Part shown: positions 47,484-56,905 of the stretch, one piece after another | Layout of the letters: every line of letters begins with the position of its first letter | Position numbering within the stretch: position 1 is the first letter of the stretch | Assembly (NCBI GenBank): GCA_016789955.1 | Contig: JAEUPB010000103.1 | Location: forward strand, 47,420-111,419 | Reading direction: 5' to 3' | DNA length: 64,000 nucleotides | From: Rubrivivax sp. | Lineage (GTDB): Bacteria; Pseudomonadota; Gammaproteobacteria; Burkholderiales; Burkholderiaceae_C | The notes under the pieces: generated by a model | The model's input: only the letters and a program-made list of their open reading frames with translations | What the model was told of the DNA's origin: nothing | Databases searched by the model: none | Made by a program: the position numbers and the translations under genes

Positions 47484-48638
47484 ATGTTCCTGCGCTCGCG
47501 GCATCCCGCGGGCACGCTGGCCGGGCTCGCGCTGCTCGTCACGGTCGTCCACCTGTGGCTGGCCGGGCATGTGCTGGACTCGCAACTGGGCGAGGGCGGC
47601 GCGGACCGGGTCGTGCGCCGCATCGAGGTGGCGTTCGTGCGCGAACTGCAGCAGCAGCAACCGCCGGCCGGCGTGATCGCCGCGCCGCCCCCGGTGCCGC
47701 GCGCGGCGCGCGCCATCGCGCCGCCGGCAGTGGCCGCGTCGGCACCCCTGTCGTCACCGGTGATCGAGCCGGTGGCAGCCGTGCCGGCGCTCGAGATCGC
47801 GCGCCCGACGCCCGAGCCCGCACCCCCGATCGCCGAGGCGCAGCGGCCGGCTCCTGCGGCCTCGAACGAAGCCGCCGAGACCGTGGCGTCGACGCCGGTC
47901 GCGGCCCCCGTGCCTCCTGCCGCATCCGGGGCGCCTCCCGCCGCCGTGGCCTTCGAGTGGCCGCCGTCGACCCGTCTGTCCTACCAGCTCACAGGCGACT
48001 ACCGGGGTCCGGTCGATGGCCGCGCGCAGGTGCAGTGGGTCCGCAGCGGCAGCCGCTACCAGGTCCACCTCGACGTGGTCATCGGCCCGTCGTTCGCGCC
48101 CATCGTCACGCGCCGCATGACCAGCGACGGCGACATCACCCCCGACGGCCTGCGACCGCGCCGCTACGACGAGGAGACCCGCGTGGCCTTCCGCAGCCCG
48201 CGCGCGCAGACCATCGTGTTCGACGACGCGCTGGTGCGGCTGCCCGGGGGGCAGGCGCTGCCGCTGCCACAGGGCGTGCAGGACGCCGCCAGTCAGTTCG
48301 TGCAGATGACCTGGATGTTCACGGTGGACCCGACGCGCCTCGAGGTCGGCCGCAGCGTGGAGTTGCCGTTGGCGCTGCCGCGCCGTGTGGAGCCGTGGAC
48401 CTACGACATCATCGGCCGCGAGATGCTGCCCACCCCGGCCGGCAACGTCCAAACGCTGCACCTCAAGCCGCGCCGCGACCCGCGCCCGGGCGGCGACCTG
48501 AGCGCCGAGATGTGGGTCGCTCCGAGCCTGCAGTACCTGCCGGTGCGCATCGTCATCCGGCAGGACCGCGACACCTACGTCGACATGGTGATCGAGCGCC
48601 TGCCGCAGCAGGCCGCCGATGCACCGGCGCCGCGCTAG
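47484..48638 (+). CDS. DUF3108 envelope protein
   Basis: 384 residues. One N-terminal membrane span (about 10-30, LAGLALLVTVVHLWLAGHVL) is followed by a long Ala/Pro-rich periplasmic spacer (to about 155) and a DUF3108 domain (RLSYQLTGDYRGPVDGRAQVQW ... YEVHLDVV-like strands ... WDVAPSLQYLPVRI-like end; here MWVAPSLQYLPVRIVIRQD). The fold is LolA/LolB-like by family, with no set function. Common in Burkholderiales next to purN-type genes, but not here. Confidence 0.85.
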   Translation: MFLRSRHPAGTLAGLALLVTVVHLWLAGHVLDSQLGEGGADRVVRRIEVAFVRELQQQQPPAGVIAAPPPVPRAARAIAPPAVAASAPLSSPVIEPVAAVPALEIARPTPEPAPPIAEAQRPAPAASNEAAETVASTPVAAPVPPAASGAPPAAVAFEWPPSTRLSYQLTGDYRGPVDGRAQVQWVRSGSRYQVHLDVVIGPSFAPIVTRRMTSDGDITPDGLRPRRYDEETRVAFRSPRAQTIVFDDALVRLPGGQALPLPQGVQDAASQFVQMTWMFTVDPTRLEVGRSVELPLALPRRVEPWTYDIIGREMLPTPAGNVQTLHLKPRRDPRPGGDLSAEMWVAPSLQYLPVRIVIRQDRDTYVDMVIERLPQQAADAPAPR

Positions 48639-48649
48639 ACATCATGGTC

Positions 48650-48665
48650 GCGGCGGAGCCGCCGC
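48650..48665. terminator. Hairpin between convergent genes
   Basis: GCGGCG-GAGC-CGCCGC, a perfect 6-bp stem with a 4-base loop, in the 33-bp gap between the DUF3108 stop and the stop of the opposing gene. No T run on either strand; it may serve both transcripts weakly. Confidence 0.3.
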
Positions 48666-48671
48666 CGGACC

Positions 48672-49127
48672 TCAGAGCGCGCTGAGCGCGGCGATGTAGT
48701 CGGCCGCGGGTTGCGCGCCGCGCACGTTGCCGATCAGCGATCGGGCGTGCACCAGCAGCGGCCGCAGCTGGTCCATCGAGCGGGCCGCTTCCATGCGGAT
48801 CGCCAGGTCGTCGCCCGAGGGTCCGACGAGTTCCACCAGGCGGCGCACGGCCTCGCGCTGGACGAGCTTGAAGTCCGGCTGACGGGCCGGCGGGGGCGGG
48901 GCGGGCGCAGCAGGCACCGGCGCGCCCGCGATCACCTCGATGAAGCCCGCCTCGGCCAGTGCGGCCAGGGTCTCGGCGGCCTGCACGGGGATCAGCCGCG
49001 CCAGTTCCTCGTCGGTGCGCTGGCCATCGACGAGGATCAGCGCTCCGCGCGCCCGCGGCGGCAGGCGGTGCGCGCGCGTCTGGACCTCGTCGACGCCCTT
49101 TGGGGTCTTGCGGTACCGGATGGCCAT
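48672..49127 (-). CDS. Unknown small cytoplasmic protein
   Basis: 151 residues from ATG 49127 (MAIRYRKTPKGVDEVQTRAH). The N-terminal 75 residues look like a winged-helix or PilZ-adjacent helical unit (ARGALILVDGQRTDEELARLI, ETLAALAEAGFIEVI). A Pro/Ala linker leads to a helical C-terminus (VQREAVRRLVELVGPSGDDLAIRMEAARSMDQLRPLLVHARSLI). Proteins of this shape are common in Burkholderiales, but no function is known to me. No signal peptide. Downstream of a convergent DUF3108 gene. Confidence 0.7.
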   Translation of the reverse strand: MAIRYRKTPKGVDEVQTRAHRLPPRARGALILVDGQRTDEELARLIPVQAAETLAALAEAGFIEVIAGAPVPAAPAPPPPARQPDFKLVQREAVRRLVELVGPSGDDLAIRMEAARSMDQLRPLLVHARSLIGNVRGAQPAADYIAALSAL

Positions 49128-49295
49128 GGGGCGCGGGGACGGGATCGCAACTGCAGAAGGCGCAGCTTAGCGCCGACCACTGCCCGGCGCAGCGGGAAAT
49201 GCACCTGAGCGGCCCCCCATCCCATGCAGCCTGCCGCACGATGGGTCCGCCTGCGGGCTGGCGGTATGCTCGGTCGAACGACCCCGGAGACTCCC

Positions 49296-50084
49296 TTGAC
49301 CGACCCCCTGATCCTCATCGACACCCGCGGCGATGGTGAGCGCCGCACGCGGCTCATCACGCTGAACCGGCCCAAGCAGCTCAATGCGCTGAACGATGCG
49401 CTGATGGACCAGCTCGGCGCGGCGCTGCAGGCCGCGGACGACGACGCAGGCATCGGTTGCATCGTCATCACGGGCAGCGAGAAGGCCTTCGCGGCCGGCG
49501 CCGACATCTCGGCGATGCAGTCGCACACCTACATGCACGTCTACAAGACGAACTTCATCACCCGCAACTGGGAGACCATCCGCCGCGTGCGCAAGCCGGT
49601 GATCGCCGCGGTGGCCGGGTTCGCGCTGGGCGGCGGCTGCGAGCTGGCGATGATGTGCGACATGCTGATCGCTGCCGAGAACGCGAAGTTCGGCCAGCCC
49701 GAGATCAAGATCGGCATCATTCCCGGCGCCGGCGGCACGCAGCGGCTGCCGCGCGCGGTGGGCAAGGCCAAGGCGATGGATCTGGTGCTGACGGGCCGCA
49801 TGATGGACGCCCAGGAGGCCGAGCGTGCGGGCCTGGTGTCGCGCCTGGTGCCGCTGGAGAAGCTGATGGACGAGGCGCTGGCCGCCGCCGATCTGATCTG
49901 CGCGTTGTCGGGCCCCAGCGTGATGATGGCCAAGGAATGCGTGAACCGCGCCTTCGAAGGTTCGCTGGCCGATGGGGTCGACTACGAGCGGCGCGTCTTC
50001 CACTCGCTGTTCGCCACGGCCGACCAGAAGGAAGGCATGGCGGCCTTCCTCGAGAAGCGGCCGCCGAAGTTCAGCCAGTCGTGA
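49296..50084 (+). CDS. Enoyl-CoA hydratase/isomerase (crotonase family)
   Basis: 262 residues from TTG 49296, placed 7 bp after GGAGA; an in-frame ATG at 49266 is the alternative but lacks a ribosome site. The crotonase fold is clear: [29 protein letters not shown] and [15 protein letters not shown] (oxyanion hole and first Glu), then [20 protein letters not shown] (second Glu). Both catalytic Glu positions of true hydratases are kept. It hydrates trans-2-enoyl-CoA in beta-oxidation. A TATGCT hexamer at 49265-49270 could be its -10. Confidence 0.93.
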   Translation: MTDPLILIDTRGDGERRTRLITLNRPKQLNALNDALMDQLGAALQAADDDAGIGCIVITGSEKAFAAGADISAMQSHTYMHVYKTNFITRNWETIRRVRKPVIAAVAGFALGGGCELAMMCDMLIAAENAKFGQPEIKIGIIPGAGGTQRLPRAVGKAKAMDLVLTGRMMDAQEAERAGLVSRLVPLEKLMDEALAAADLICALSGPSVMMAKECVNRAFEGSLADGVDYERRVFHSLFATADQKEGMAAFLEKRPPKFSQS

Positions 50085-50114
50085 CGGCGCTTCCGTGCGC
50101 GGCGTCGGTGGGCA

Positions 50115-51629
50115 TCATGCTTCCTTGCGCAGCGCCGGAAAGAGAATCACGTCCCGGATGCTCGGGCTGTCGGTGATCAGCATCACGAGCCGGTCGATGC
50201 CCAGCCCGCAGCCCGCGGCCGGTGGCATGCCGAACTCGAGCGCGCGGATGAAGTCGGCGTCGTAGTACATCGCCTCCTCGTCGCCGGCCTCCTTGTTGGC
50301 CACCTGTGCGAGGAAGCGGGCGGCCTGGTCCTCGGCGTCGTTGAGCTCCGAGAAGCCGTTGGCGATCTCGCGGCCGGTGATGAACAGCTCGAAACGCTCG
50401 GTGATCGCGGGGTCGGTGTCGGAGGCGCGCGCCAGCGGCGACACCTCGACCGGGTAGTCGGTGATGAACGTCGGCTGCCAGAGCTGGTGCTCCACCGCCG
50501 CCTCGAACAGCCCGAACTGCAGCTCGGCCAGCTTCCAGTGCGCCGGCGGCTCTTCGCCGCGGGCCTTCAGCGCCGCGTGCAGCGCGGCCGGGTCGTCGGC
50601 CTGCTCAGGCGTCAGGCCCGCGTGGCGCACCAGCGAGTCGCGCACCGACAGGCGCTCGAACGGCAGGTCCAGCCGCACCGGCTTGCCGCCGTAGGCGACC
50701 TCGGCGCTGCCGGTGGCTGCGCGTGCGGCGTGGCGGATGATGGCCTCGGTGTAGTCCATCTGGTCGCGGTGCGTCCAGTACGACGCGTAGAACTCCATCA
50801 TCGTGAACTCGGGGTTGTGGCGGACGCTGATCCCCTCGTTGCGGAAGTTGCGGTTGATCTCGAACACGCGCTCGAAGCCGCCCACCAGCAGCCGCTTCAG
50901 GTAGAGCTCGGGCGCGATGCGCAGGTACATGTCCTGGTCGAGCGCGTTGTGGTGCGTGACGAACGGCTTGGCGTTCGCGCCCCCGGGGATCGGGTGCAGC
51001 ATCGGCGTCTCCACCTCGAGGAAGCCGTGCTCGACCATGAACTGGCGGATCGACGACACCGCCTTGCTGCGCGCCACGAAGCGCGCGCGTGCCGCCTCGT
51101 CGGTGATCAGGTCGACGTAGCGCTGGCGGTACTTCTGTTCCTGGTCGGTGAGGCCGTGGAACTTGTCGGGCAGCGGGCGCAGGTTCTTCACCAGCATCGC
51201 GATGCGGGTGGCGCGCACCGACAACTCGCCGCTCTTCGTGCGGAACAGCGTGCCTTCGCAACCGACGATGTCGCCGAGGTCCCAGTGCTTGAAGTCGGCG
51301 AGGCGCTGCTCGCCGACGCCGTCGAGGGTGACGTAGAGCTGGATGCGGCCGTGCGTGGCGCCGAACGAGCCGTCCTGGATCGTCGCGAAGCAGGCCTTGC
51401 CCATCACGCGCTTGAGCATCATGCGGCCGGCCACCGAGACGCGGATCGCCTGCGGCTCCAGTTCCTCGTTGGGGATCTGCGCGTAGCGCTGGTGCAGGTC
51501 GGCCGCGTGGTGCGTGGGCTTGTAGTCGTTGGGGAACGCCACACCCTGGGCGCGCAAGGCGCGCAACTTCTCGCGTCGCTCGGCGATCAGCTGGTTCTCG
51601 TCGGGCGGGGTCGGGTGTTCGGCAGTCAT
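50115..51629 (-). CDS. lysS: Lysyl-tRNA synthetase, class II
   Basis: 504 residues from ATG 51629, normal for bacterial LysS. An N-terminal OB fold binds the anticodon ([23 protein letters not shown]). The class II core has motif 2 ([20 protein letters not shown]) and motif 3 ([15 protein letters not shown]). The start is fixed by [26 protein letters not shown]; the frame is open further upstream but runs into the divergent oxidoreductase gene. It charges tRNA-Lys. Confidence 0.97.
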   Translation of the reverse strand: MTAEHPTPPDENQLIAERREKLRALRAQGVAFPNDYKPTHHAADLHQRYAQIPNEELEPQAIRVSVAGRMMLKRVMGKACFATIQDGSFGATHGRIQLYVTLDGVGEQRLADFKHWDLGDIVGCEGTLFRTKSGELSVRATRIAMLVKNLRPLPDKFHGLTDQEQKYRQRYVDLITDEAARARFVARSKAVSSIRQFMVEHGFLEVETPMLHPIPGGANAKPFVTHHNALDQDMYLRIAPELYLKRLLVGGFERVFEINRNFRNEGISVRHNPEFTMMEFYASYWTHRDQMDYTEAIIRHAARAATGSAEVAYGGKPVRLDLPFERLSVRDSLVRHAGLTPEQADDPAALHAALKARGEEPPAHWKLAELQFGLFEAAVEHQLWQPTFITDYPVEVSPLARASDTDPAITERFELFITGREIANGFSELNDAEDQAARFLAQVANKEAGDEEAMYYDADFIRALEFGMPPAAGCGLGIDRLVMLITDSPSIRDVILFPALRKEA

Positions 51630-51682
51630 CGGGTGCTCGGTGATGGGTGCCGCAATTTTAGGCGGCTGCCTGACCCCACCCT

Positions 51683-51688
51683 TAGAAT
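51683..51688 (+). promoter_or_regulatory. TAGAAT -10-like hexamer before the polysaccharide operon
   Basis: TAGAAT ends 11 bp before ATG 51700 of the first sugar-biosynthesis gene, in the 70-bp gap divergent from lysS. It is the best -10 candidate for the operon, but no clear -35 was found. Confidence 0.3.
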
Positions 51689-51699
51689 TCCGCCCCTTC

Positions 51700-52758
51700 A
51701 TGCGCGCCCCGAAGACCATCGCAGACCGTCCGATCCGCTTCGCGCTCGTGGGCTGCGGGCGCATCTCGACGAACCACCTCGGCGCGATCGCGAAGCATGC
51801 GGGCCGCGCCGAGCTGGTGGCGGTGTGCGACAACCGGCCCGAAGCGCTCGAGGCGGCCGTGAAGCGCACCGGCGTGCCGGGCCACGAGTCGCTCGATGAG
51901 CTACTGGCCGGCAGCGACGCCGACGTGATCGTGCTGGCCACCCCCAGCGGCCTGCACCCGCGCCAGGCGATGCGCGCCGCTGCTGCCGGCCGCCACGTGC
52001 TCACCGAGAAGCCGATGGCCACGAAGTGGGACGAAGGCATGGCGATGGTGCGCGCCTGCCGCGAAGCCGGCGTCAAGCTCTTCGTCGTCAAGCAGAACCG
52101 CCTGAACCCGACGCTGCAGCGGCTGAAGGCGGCGGTGGATGCGGGGCGCTTCGGCCGCATCGTGATGGTGGTCGTCAACGTGTTCTGGACGCGCCCGCAG
52201 AGCTACTACGACGAAGCCCCGTGGCGCGGCCGCTGGGACCTCGACGGCGGCGCATTCCTGAACCAGGCCAGCCACTACGTCGACATGGTCGACTGGCTGG
52301 TCGGCCCGGTCGACAGCGTGCACGCCTACACCGCGACGCTGGCGCGCGACATCGAGGCCGAGGACACCGGCGTGATGAGCCTGCGGCTGCGCCGCGGCGC
52401 ACTGGCGTCGATCAACGTCACGATGCTCACGCACGGCAGGAACTTCGAGGGCAGCATCACGCTGCTCGGCGAGCGCGGCACGGTGCGCATCGGCGGCGTC
52501 GCCGTCAACGAGGTGCAGCACTGGCAGTTCGACGAGCCTCGGCCCGAGGACGCGCAGGTGTTCGACGCCAGCTACAGCACGCCGTCGGTCTACGGCCACG
52601 GCCACCCGCTCTACTACGACAACGTGATCCGCACGCTGCGCGGCGAAGCACACGCCGAGGTCGACGGCTACGAGGGCCTCCGCTCGCTGGAGGTGGTGAT
52701 CGCCGGCTACCGCAGCGCGCGCGACGGCGTGCGCGTGGGCCTGCCGCTGGTGTTCTAG
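51700..52758 (+). CDS. wbpB: Gfo/Idh/MocA oxidoreductase, WbpB-like
   Basis: 352 residues from ATG 51700. Rossmann motif [16 protein letters not shown] and the family's EKPMA loop ([14 protein letters not shown]) are present, followed by a sugar-binding domain ([24 protein letters not shown]). In the Pseudomonas aeruginosa pathway WbpB oxidises UDP-GlcNAcA at C3. The next two genes are the WbpD and WbpE counterparts, which supports the assignment. First gene of the surface-polysaccharide operon. Confidence 0.88.
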   Translation: MRAPKTIADRPIRFALVGCGRISTNHLGAIAKHAGRAELVAVCDNRPEALEAAVKRTGVPGHESLDELLAGSDADVIVLATPSGLHPRQAMRAAAAGRHVLTEKPMATKWDEGMAMVRACREAGVKLFVVKQNRLNPTLQRLKAAVDAGRFGRIVMVVVNVFWTRPQSYYDEAPWRGRWDLDGGAFLNQASHYVDMVDWLVGPVDSVHAYTATLARDIEAEDTGVMSLRLRRGALASINVTMLTHGRNFEGSITLLGERGTVRIGGVAVNEVQHWQFDEPRPEDAQVFDASYSTPSVYGHGHPLYYDNVIRTLRGEAHAEVDGYEGLRSLEVVIAGYRSARDGVRVGLPLVF

Positions 52759-52763
52759 TGCCG

Positions 52764-53351
52764 ATGGCGGCGATCGTGCACCCCAGCGCCATCGTCGACG
52801 ACGGCGCGCAGCTCGGCGAAGGCACGCGCGTGTGGCACTACACGCATGTCTCGGCGGGCGCGCGCATCGGCGCCGGCTGTTCGCTGGGGCAGGGCGTGTA
52901 CGTCGGCAACGACGTGGTCATCGGCGACAACGTGCGCATCCAGAACCAGGTGTCGGTCTACGACGCCGTGACGCTGGAAGACGACGTGTTCTGCGGCCCG
53001 AGCATGGTCTTCACCAACGTGCTGAACCCGCGCTCGGCGGTGCCGCGCAAGCACGAGTACCGGCGCACGCGCGTGCGGCGCGGGGCCACGCTGGGCGCCA
53101 ACTGCACCATCGTCTGCGGCCACGAGATCGGCGAGCACGCCTTCGTCGGCGCCGGCGCCGTGGTCACGGCCGATGTGCCCGCGTACGCGCTGGTGGTCGG
53201 CGTGCCGGCGCGGCGCGTCGGCTGGATGAGCCGGCACGGCGAGCGGCTCGATCTGCCGGCCCGTGGCCACGGCGAGGCCGCCTGCCCGGCCACCGGCGAA
53301 CGCTACCGGCTCGAAGGCGACCATCTCCACCCATGCAGTTCACCGACCTGA
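52764..53351 (+). CDS. wbpD: Sugar-nucleotide N-acetyltransferase, WbpD-like (left-handed beta helix)
   Basis: 195 residues from ATG 52764; a GTG at 52758 inside the previous stop is an alternative. Hexapeptide repeats run through the protein ([28 protein letters not shown]), with [37 protein letters not shown] diagnostic of the WbpD/WlbB group. It acetylates the 3-amino group of the UDP-linked uronic acid made by WbpB and WbpE. A short C-terminal Cys-containing tail ([20 protein letters not shown]) might form a small metal site. It overlaps the aminotransferase gene by 19 bp. Confidence 0.88.
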   Translation: MAAIVHPSAIVDDGAQLGEGTRVWHYTHVSAGARIGAGCSLGQGVYVGNDVVIGDNVRIQNQVSVYDAVTLEDDVFCGPSMVFTNVLNPRSAVPRKHEYRRTRVRRGATLGANCTIVCGHEIGEHAFVGAGAVVTADVPAYALVVGVPARRVGWMSRHGERLDLPARGHGEAACPATGERYRLEGDHLHPCSSPT

Positions 53352-54427
53352 AGGCGCAGTACGCGGCGCTGAAGCCGATCATCGACGCGCGCATCCAGCG
53401 TGTGCTCGATCACGGCCAGTACATCCTCGGCCCCGAGGTCGCGGAGATGGAATCGGCACTGGCCTCGCATACCGGCGCCCGCCATTGCATCAGCGTGGCC
53501 AGCGGCACCGAAGCGCTGCTGATCGCGCTGATGGCCCTCGGCGTGCAGGCGGGCGACGAGGTGATCACCAGCGCGTTCACGTTCGCTGCCACCGCCGAGA
53601 CCATCGCGCTGCTGGGGGCACGGCCGGTGCTGGTGGATGTCGAGCCCGACACCTGCAACCTCGACGTGTCGCAGGTCGAGGCCCGCATCACGCCCAAGAC
53701 GCGAGCGATCATGCCGGTGAGCCTGTACGGGCAGGTGGCCGACATGGACGAGCTGAACGCCATCGCCGCGAGGCACGGCCTGCCGGTGATCGAGGACGCG
53801 GCGCAGAGCTTCGGCGCCGCCTACCGCGGCCGCCGCTCGTGCGCGCTGTCGACTTTCGGCGCCACGAGCTTCTTCCCGAGCAAGCCGTTGGGCTGCTACG
53901 GCGACGGCGGCGCGCTCCTCACCGACGACGACGCGCTCGCGCAGGCGGCGCGCGAGATCCGCGTGCACGGGCAGTCGGGCCGCTACCGCCACACGCGCAT
54001 CGGCGTCGGTGGCCGCATGGACACGCTGCAGTGCGCGGTGATCCTGGGCAAGCTCGAACGCTTTGCGTGGGAGCTCGAGCGGCGTGCGGCGATCGGCGCG
54101 CGCTACGACGCGCTGCTGGCCGGCGTGCGCGGCGTGCAGCGCCCGACGGTGCGGCCCGATCGCAACTGCGTCTGGGCCCAGTACACGGTGCGCGTCGAGC
54201 GGCGTGACGCAGTGGCTGCCGCTCTGAAGGCCGAAGGCATCCCCACGGCCGTGCACTACCCGCGCGGCTTGCACCGCCAGCCGGCATTCGAGGCGATGTG
54301 TGCCGATGCGCGCTGCCCCGTCACCGACGTGCTGGCCGGCCAGGTTCTGAGCCTGCCGATGAGCGCCGACCTCGACGCGGCCGACCAGGACCGCGTGGTC
54401 GAGGCGCTCGCACGCGCGACTGCGTGA
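53333..54427 (+). CDS. wbpE: PLP-dependent sugar aminotransferase, WbpE-like (DegT family)
   Basis: 364 residues from ATG 53333. The start [22 protein letters not shown] is typical of the group. PLP-binding features: [26 protein letters not shown] and the Schiff-base Lys in [18 protein letters not shown]. WbpE transfers an amino group to C3 of the keto-sugar from WbpB. Its GTGA overlap with the next gene starts a chain of coupled genes that runs to 63137. Confidence 0.9.
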   Translation: MQFTDLKAQYAALKPIIDARIQRVLDHGQYILGPEVAEMESALASHTGARHCISVASGTEALLIALMALGVQAGDEVITSAFTFAATAETIALLGARPVLVDVEPDTCNLDVSQVEARITPKTRAIMPVSLYGQVADMDELNAIAARHGLPVIEDAAQSFGAAYRGRRSCALSTFGATSFFPSKPLGCYGDGGALLTDDDALAQAAREIRVHGQSGRYRHTRIGVGGRMDTLQCAVILGKLERFAWELERRAAIGARYDALLAGVRGVQRPTVRPDRNCVWAQYTVRVERRDAVAAALKAEGIPTAVHYPRGLHRQPAFEAMCADARCPVTDVLAGQVLSLPMSADLDAADQDRVVEALARATA

Positions 54428-55245
54428 GCGCCGCCGCGCCCCGGCCCTGCCCGGTGTGCGCCCGGCCCGAACCGCGGCCGCTGTACACCAAGGACGGCTA
54501 TCGCATCGTGCAGTGCGCAGGCTGCGCGCTGGCCTACGTCGCCGACGACCCGGCCGCGATCGACTTCGACGCGCTGTACGGCGAGAGCTACTACCGCGGC
54601 GGCAGCGACGCGGTGTTCGCCGACTACCTGGGCCAGGAAGCGGCGCGGCGTGCTCAGGCCCGGCGGCGGCTCGCGTGGCTGCGCCACGTGCCGCCGCGCT
54701 GGCCGCGCAGCGGGCGGCTGCTCGACGTGGGCTGCGCCGCCGGCTTCTTCCTCGCCGAGGCGCAGGCGCACTACGACGTGCAGGGGGTGGAGCTGTCGAC
54801 GTGGTCGGCGGCCCACGCGCGCGAGCGGTTGGGGTTGCCGGTGCTCACCGGCACGCTGCAGCAGGCGGCGCTGCCCGCGGCCAGCGTCGACATCGTCACG
54901 CTGTGGGACGTGATCGAGCACGTGCCCGAGCCCGTGCCGCTGCTGGCGGAGGCGGCGCGAGTGATGAAGCCCGGCGCACTCCTCGTGCTGACCACCGGCG
55001 ACTGGGGCAGTGCGTACGCCCAGGCCCGCGGCGCCGATTGGCACCTGATGACGCCGCCGTGGCACCTCACCTACTTCAGCCGCGCCACGCTGGCCGAGGC
55101 GGCACGGCGCGCCGGGCTGCGGGTGCGTTCGTGGCAGAGCGAAGGCGTCGGGGGCGACGGGCGCTACTGGCGCAGCCGGACGGGCCTGGTGCTGACGCGC
55201 CTGCTCGACCGCGGCGATATCGTTCGGGCCACCTTCGTCAAGTGA
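54424..55245 (+). CDS. Class I SAM-dependent methyltransferase with N-terminal zinc ribbon
   Basis: 273 residues from GTG 54424 in a GTGA overlap. An N-terminal C-x2-C (CPVCARPEP) and a second C-x2-C (VQCAGCALAYV) form a zinc ribbon, as in other O-antigen methyltransferases. The SAM motif LLDVGCAAGFFLAEA and a VTLWDVIEHVPEP strand follow, and WHLTYFSRATLAEAARRAGLR is typical of the family. It probably methylates a sugar or a chain end; acceptor unknown. Confidence 0.87.
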   Translation: MSAAAPRPCPVCARPEPRPLYTKDGYRIVQCAGCALAYVADDPAAIDFDALYGESYYRGGSDAVFADYLGQEAARRAQARRRLAWLRHVPPRWPRSGRLLDVGCAAGFFLAEAQAHYDVQGVELSTWSAAHARERLGLPVLTGTLQQAALPAASVDIVTLWDVIEHVPEPVPLLAEAARVMKPGALLVLTTGDWGSAYAQARGADWHLMTPPWHLTYFSRATLAEAARRAGLRVRSWQSEGVGGDGRYWRSRTGLVLTRLLDRGDIVRATFVK

Positions 55246-55826
55246 CGGCACCCCGCATGCTGCGTGCACGCCTGCTTTCCTTGTGGCGCGCCCTCGTCGG
55301 CCCGCGCATGCTCTATGGGTGGCGCGCCCCCGGCGGCACCTGGCTCGCGCACACGCGCATCAGCAGCGCCACGCGGGTGGAGTCGCCCGAGCGGCTGGAC
55401 ATCGCAGACCACGTCTACATCGGCCCGTTCAACCTGATCGACGCATCCGGCGGCCTGGCGATCGGCGAGGGCGTGCAGATCACCAGCCACTGCGCCGTGC
55501 TCACGCACTCCAGCCACCAGGCGATCCGGCTCGCCGGGCGCAGCTACTGGGGCCATGCCGACCCGCCGGGCTACGTGCGGCGACCGACCTCGATCGGCGA
55601 CTACACCTTCATCGGCGCGCACAGCGTGGTAATGCCGGGCAGCCGCATCGGGCGTGGCGTGATCGTGCGCGCCTACAGTTATGTCGACGGTGACGTGCCC
55701 GACCACGCCATCGTCTCCGGCCAGCCGGCGGTGGTGGTGGGCGACACGCGCGAGGCTGACGAGGCCTGGTTCGCCGCGCATCCGGGGCAGCGCGCCGACC
55801 ACGACGCGTGGATGCACCGCCGATGA
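55242..55826 (+). CDS. Hexapeptide-repeat acyltransferase
   Basis: 194 residues from GTG 55242 (GTGA overlap); an ATG at 55257 is the alternative, and neither has a clear Shine-Dalgarno, so coupling favours the GTG. A left-handed beta helix is seen: SPERLDIADHVYIGPFNLID, GEGVQITSHCAVLTHSSHQAIRL, SIGDYTFIGAHSVVMPGSRIGRGVIVRAYSYV. This is the maltose/galactoside O-acetyltransferase-like (CysE/LacA/NodL) group. It likely O-acetylates a glycan residue. It cannot be excluded that it N-acylates the amino sugar made by the later genes. Confidence 0.82.
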   Translation: MTAPRMLRARLLSLWRALVGPRMLYGWRAPGGTWLAHTRISSATRVESPERLDIADHVYIGPFNLIDASGGLAIGEGVQITSHCAVLTHSSHQAIRLAGRSYWGHADPPGYVRRPTSIGDYTFIGAHSVVMPGSRIGRGVIVRAYSYVDGDVPDHAIVSGQPAVVVGDTREADEAWFAAHPGQRADHDAWMHRR

Positions 55827-56905
55827 GGCTGGTGCTGATCGGCGACGGCGACAGCCCGCACCTGCTGAAGTGGGCGCGTGCGCTGGCCGCGCAGCCGGGC
55901 GTCGAGCTGTGGGCGGCCTCCAGCCGCGGCTTCATGGCCGGCTTCGACGCCGTGCTGCCGGCCGACCGGCGGCTGGCACTGGGCACACGGCCGGACGCCG
56001 GCGGCGGCAACGGCGCGCTGTTGCGCACGCTGCCGCGGCTGGCGGCATGGCTGAAGCGGCTGCGGCCCGACTGGCTGCATGCGCACTACCTGACGTCGCA
56101 CGGCACGCTGGCGTGGCTGGCGCAGTCGATGCTCGGCGTGCCGGGCCGGCTGGTCGGCTCGGCCTGGGGCAGCGACATCCTCGTCACGCCGGCGAAGAGC
56201 CGCGTGCTGCGCTGGGCGACCCGGCGCGTGCTGGCGCACTGCGCGCTGGCCACCAGCGACTCGCAGGTGATGGCGCGGCGCATGCGCGAACTCGGCGCCG
56301 GCGAGGTGCTGGTGTTCCCGTTCGGGCTGGAGGCGATGCCGCCGGAGGTCGGGCCGGAACGGCCGGCGAAGCCGCCGCACCGCTTCTACGCCAATCGCGG
56401 CCTCGAGCCGCTGTACGACCCCGGCCGCGTCATCGACGTGTTCGCCGAGATCGCGTGGCATTGGCCCGATGCGCACCTGGTCGTCGCCAACGACGGCTCG
56501 CAGCGGGGCGCCGCCGAGCAGCACGTGCGGGCTCTGCGGCTCGCCGACCGCGTGCAGTTCGTCGGGCGCCTCGATGCCCAAGCGCAGGCCCGCGAGTACG
56601 CTGCAGCGCAGTGGTACCTGAGTCTGCCGACGAGCGACTCGGTGTCCGTCTCGGTGATCGAGGCGATGGCTTGGGGCTGCATCCCGCTGGTGTCGGACCT
56701 GCCGGCCAACCGGGAACTCGTGCAGCATGGCGACACCGGCCTGGTGCTGCCGGCGGCCCAGCGCCCCTCGATCGCCGAGATGAACGTGATGGTCGATCAT
56801 GCGGCGCTGGTCGAGCGGCGCAACCGCGAGTGGGTGCAGGCGCACGGCCTCTTCGCGCCGGCGGTGCAGCGCTTCGTGGCTCGGCTGCGCGAGCTGTCGG
56901 CATGA
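55823..56905 (+). CDS. Glycosyltransferase family 4
   Basis: 360 residues from ATG 55823 in an ATGA overlap. GT-B fold: an N-terminal LHAHYLTSHGTLAWLA and SAWGSDIL segment, then the C-terminal donor-binding motif YLSLPTSDSVSVSVIEAMAWGCIPLVSDLPANREL, with the Glu-x7-Glu type signature (EAMAWGCIPLVSDLPANRE). It adds one sugar to the growing lipid-linked oligosaccharide. Donor and linkage unknown. Confidence 0.88.
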   Translation: MRLVLIGDGDSPHLLKWARALAAQPGVELWAASSRGFMAGFDAVLPADRRLALGTRPDAGGGNGALLRTLPRLAAWLKRLRPDWLHAHYLTSHGTLAWLAQSMLGVPGRLVGSAWGSDILVTPAKSRVLRWATRRVLAHCALATSDSQVMARRMRELGAGEVLVFPFGLEAMPPEVGPERPAKPPHRFYANRGLEPLYDPGRVIDVFAEIAWHWPDAHLVVANDGSQRGAAEQHVRALRLADRVQFVGRLDAQAQAREYAAAQWYLSLPTSDSVSVSVIEAMAWGCIPLVSDLPANRELVQHGDTGLVLPAAQRPSIAEMNVMVDHAALVERRNREWVQAHGLFAPAVQRFVARLRELSA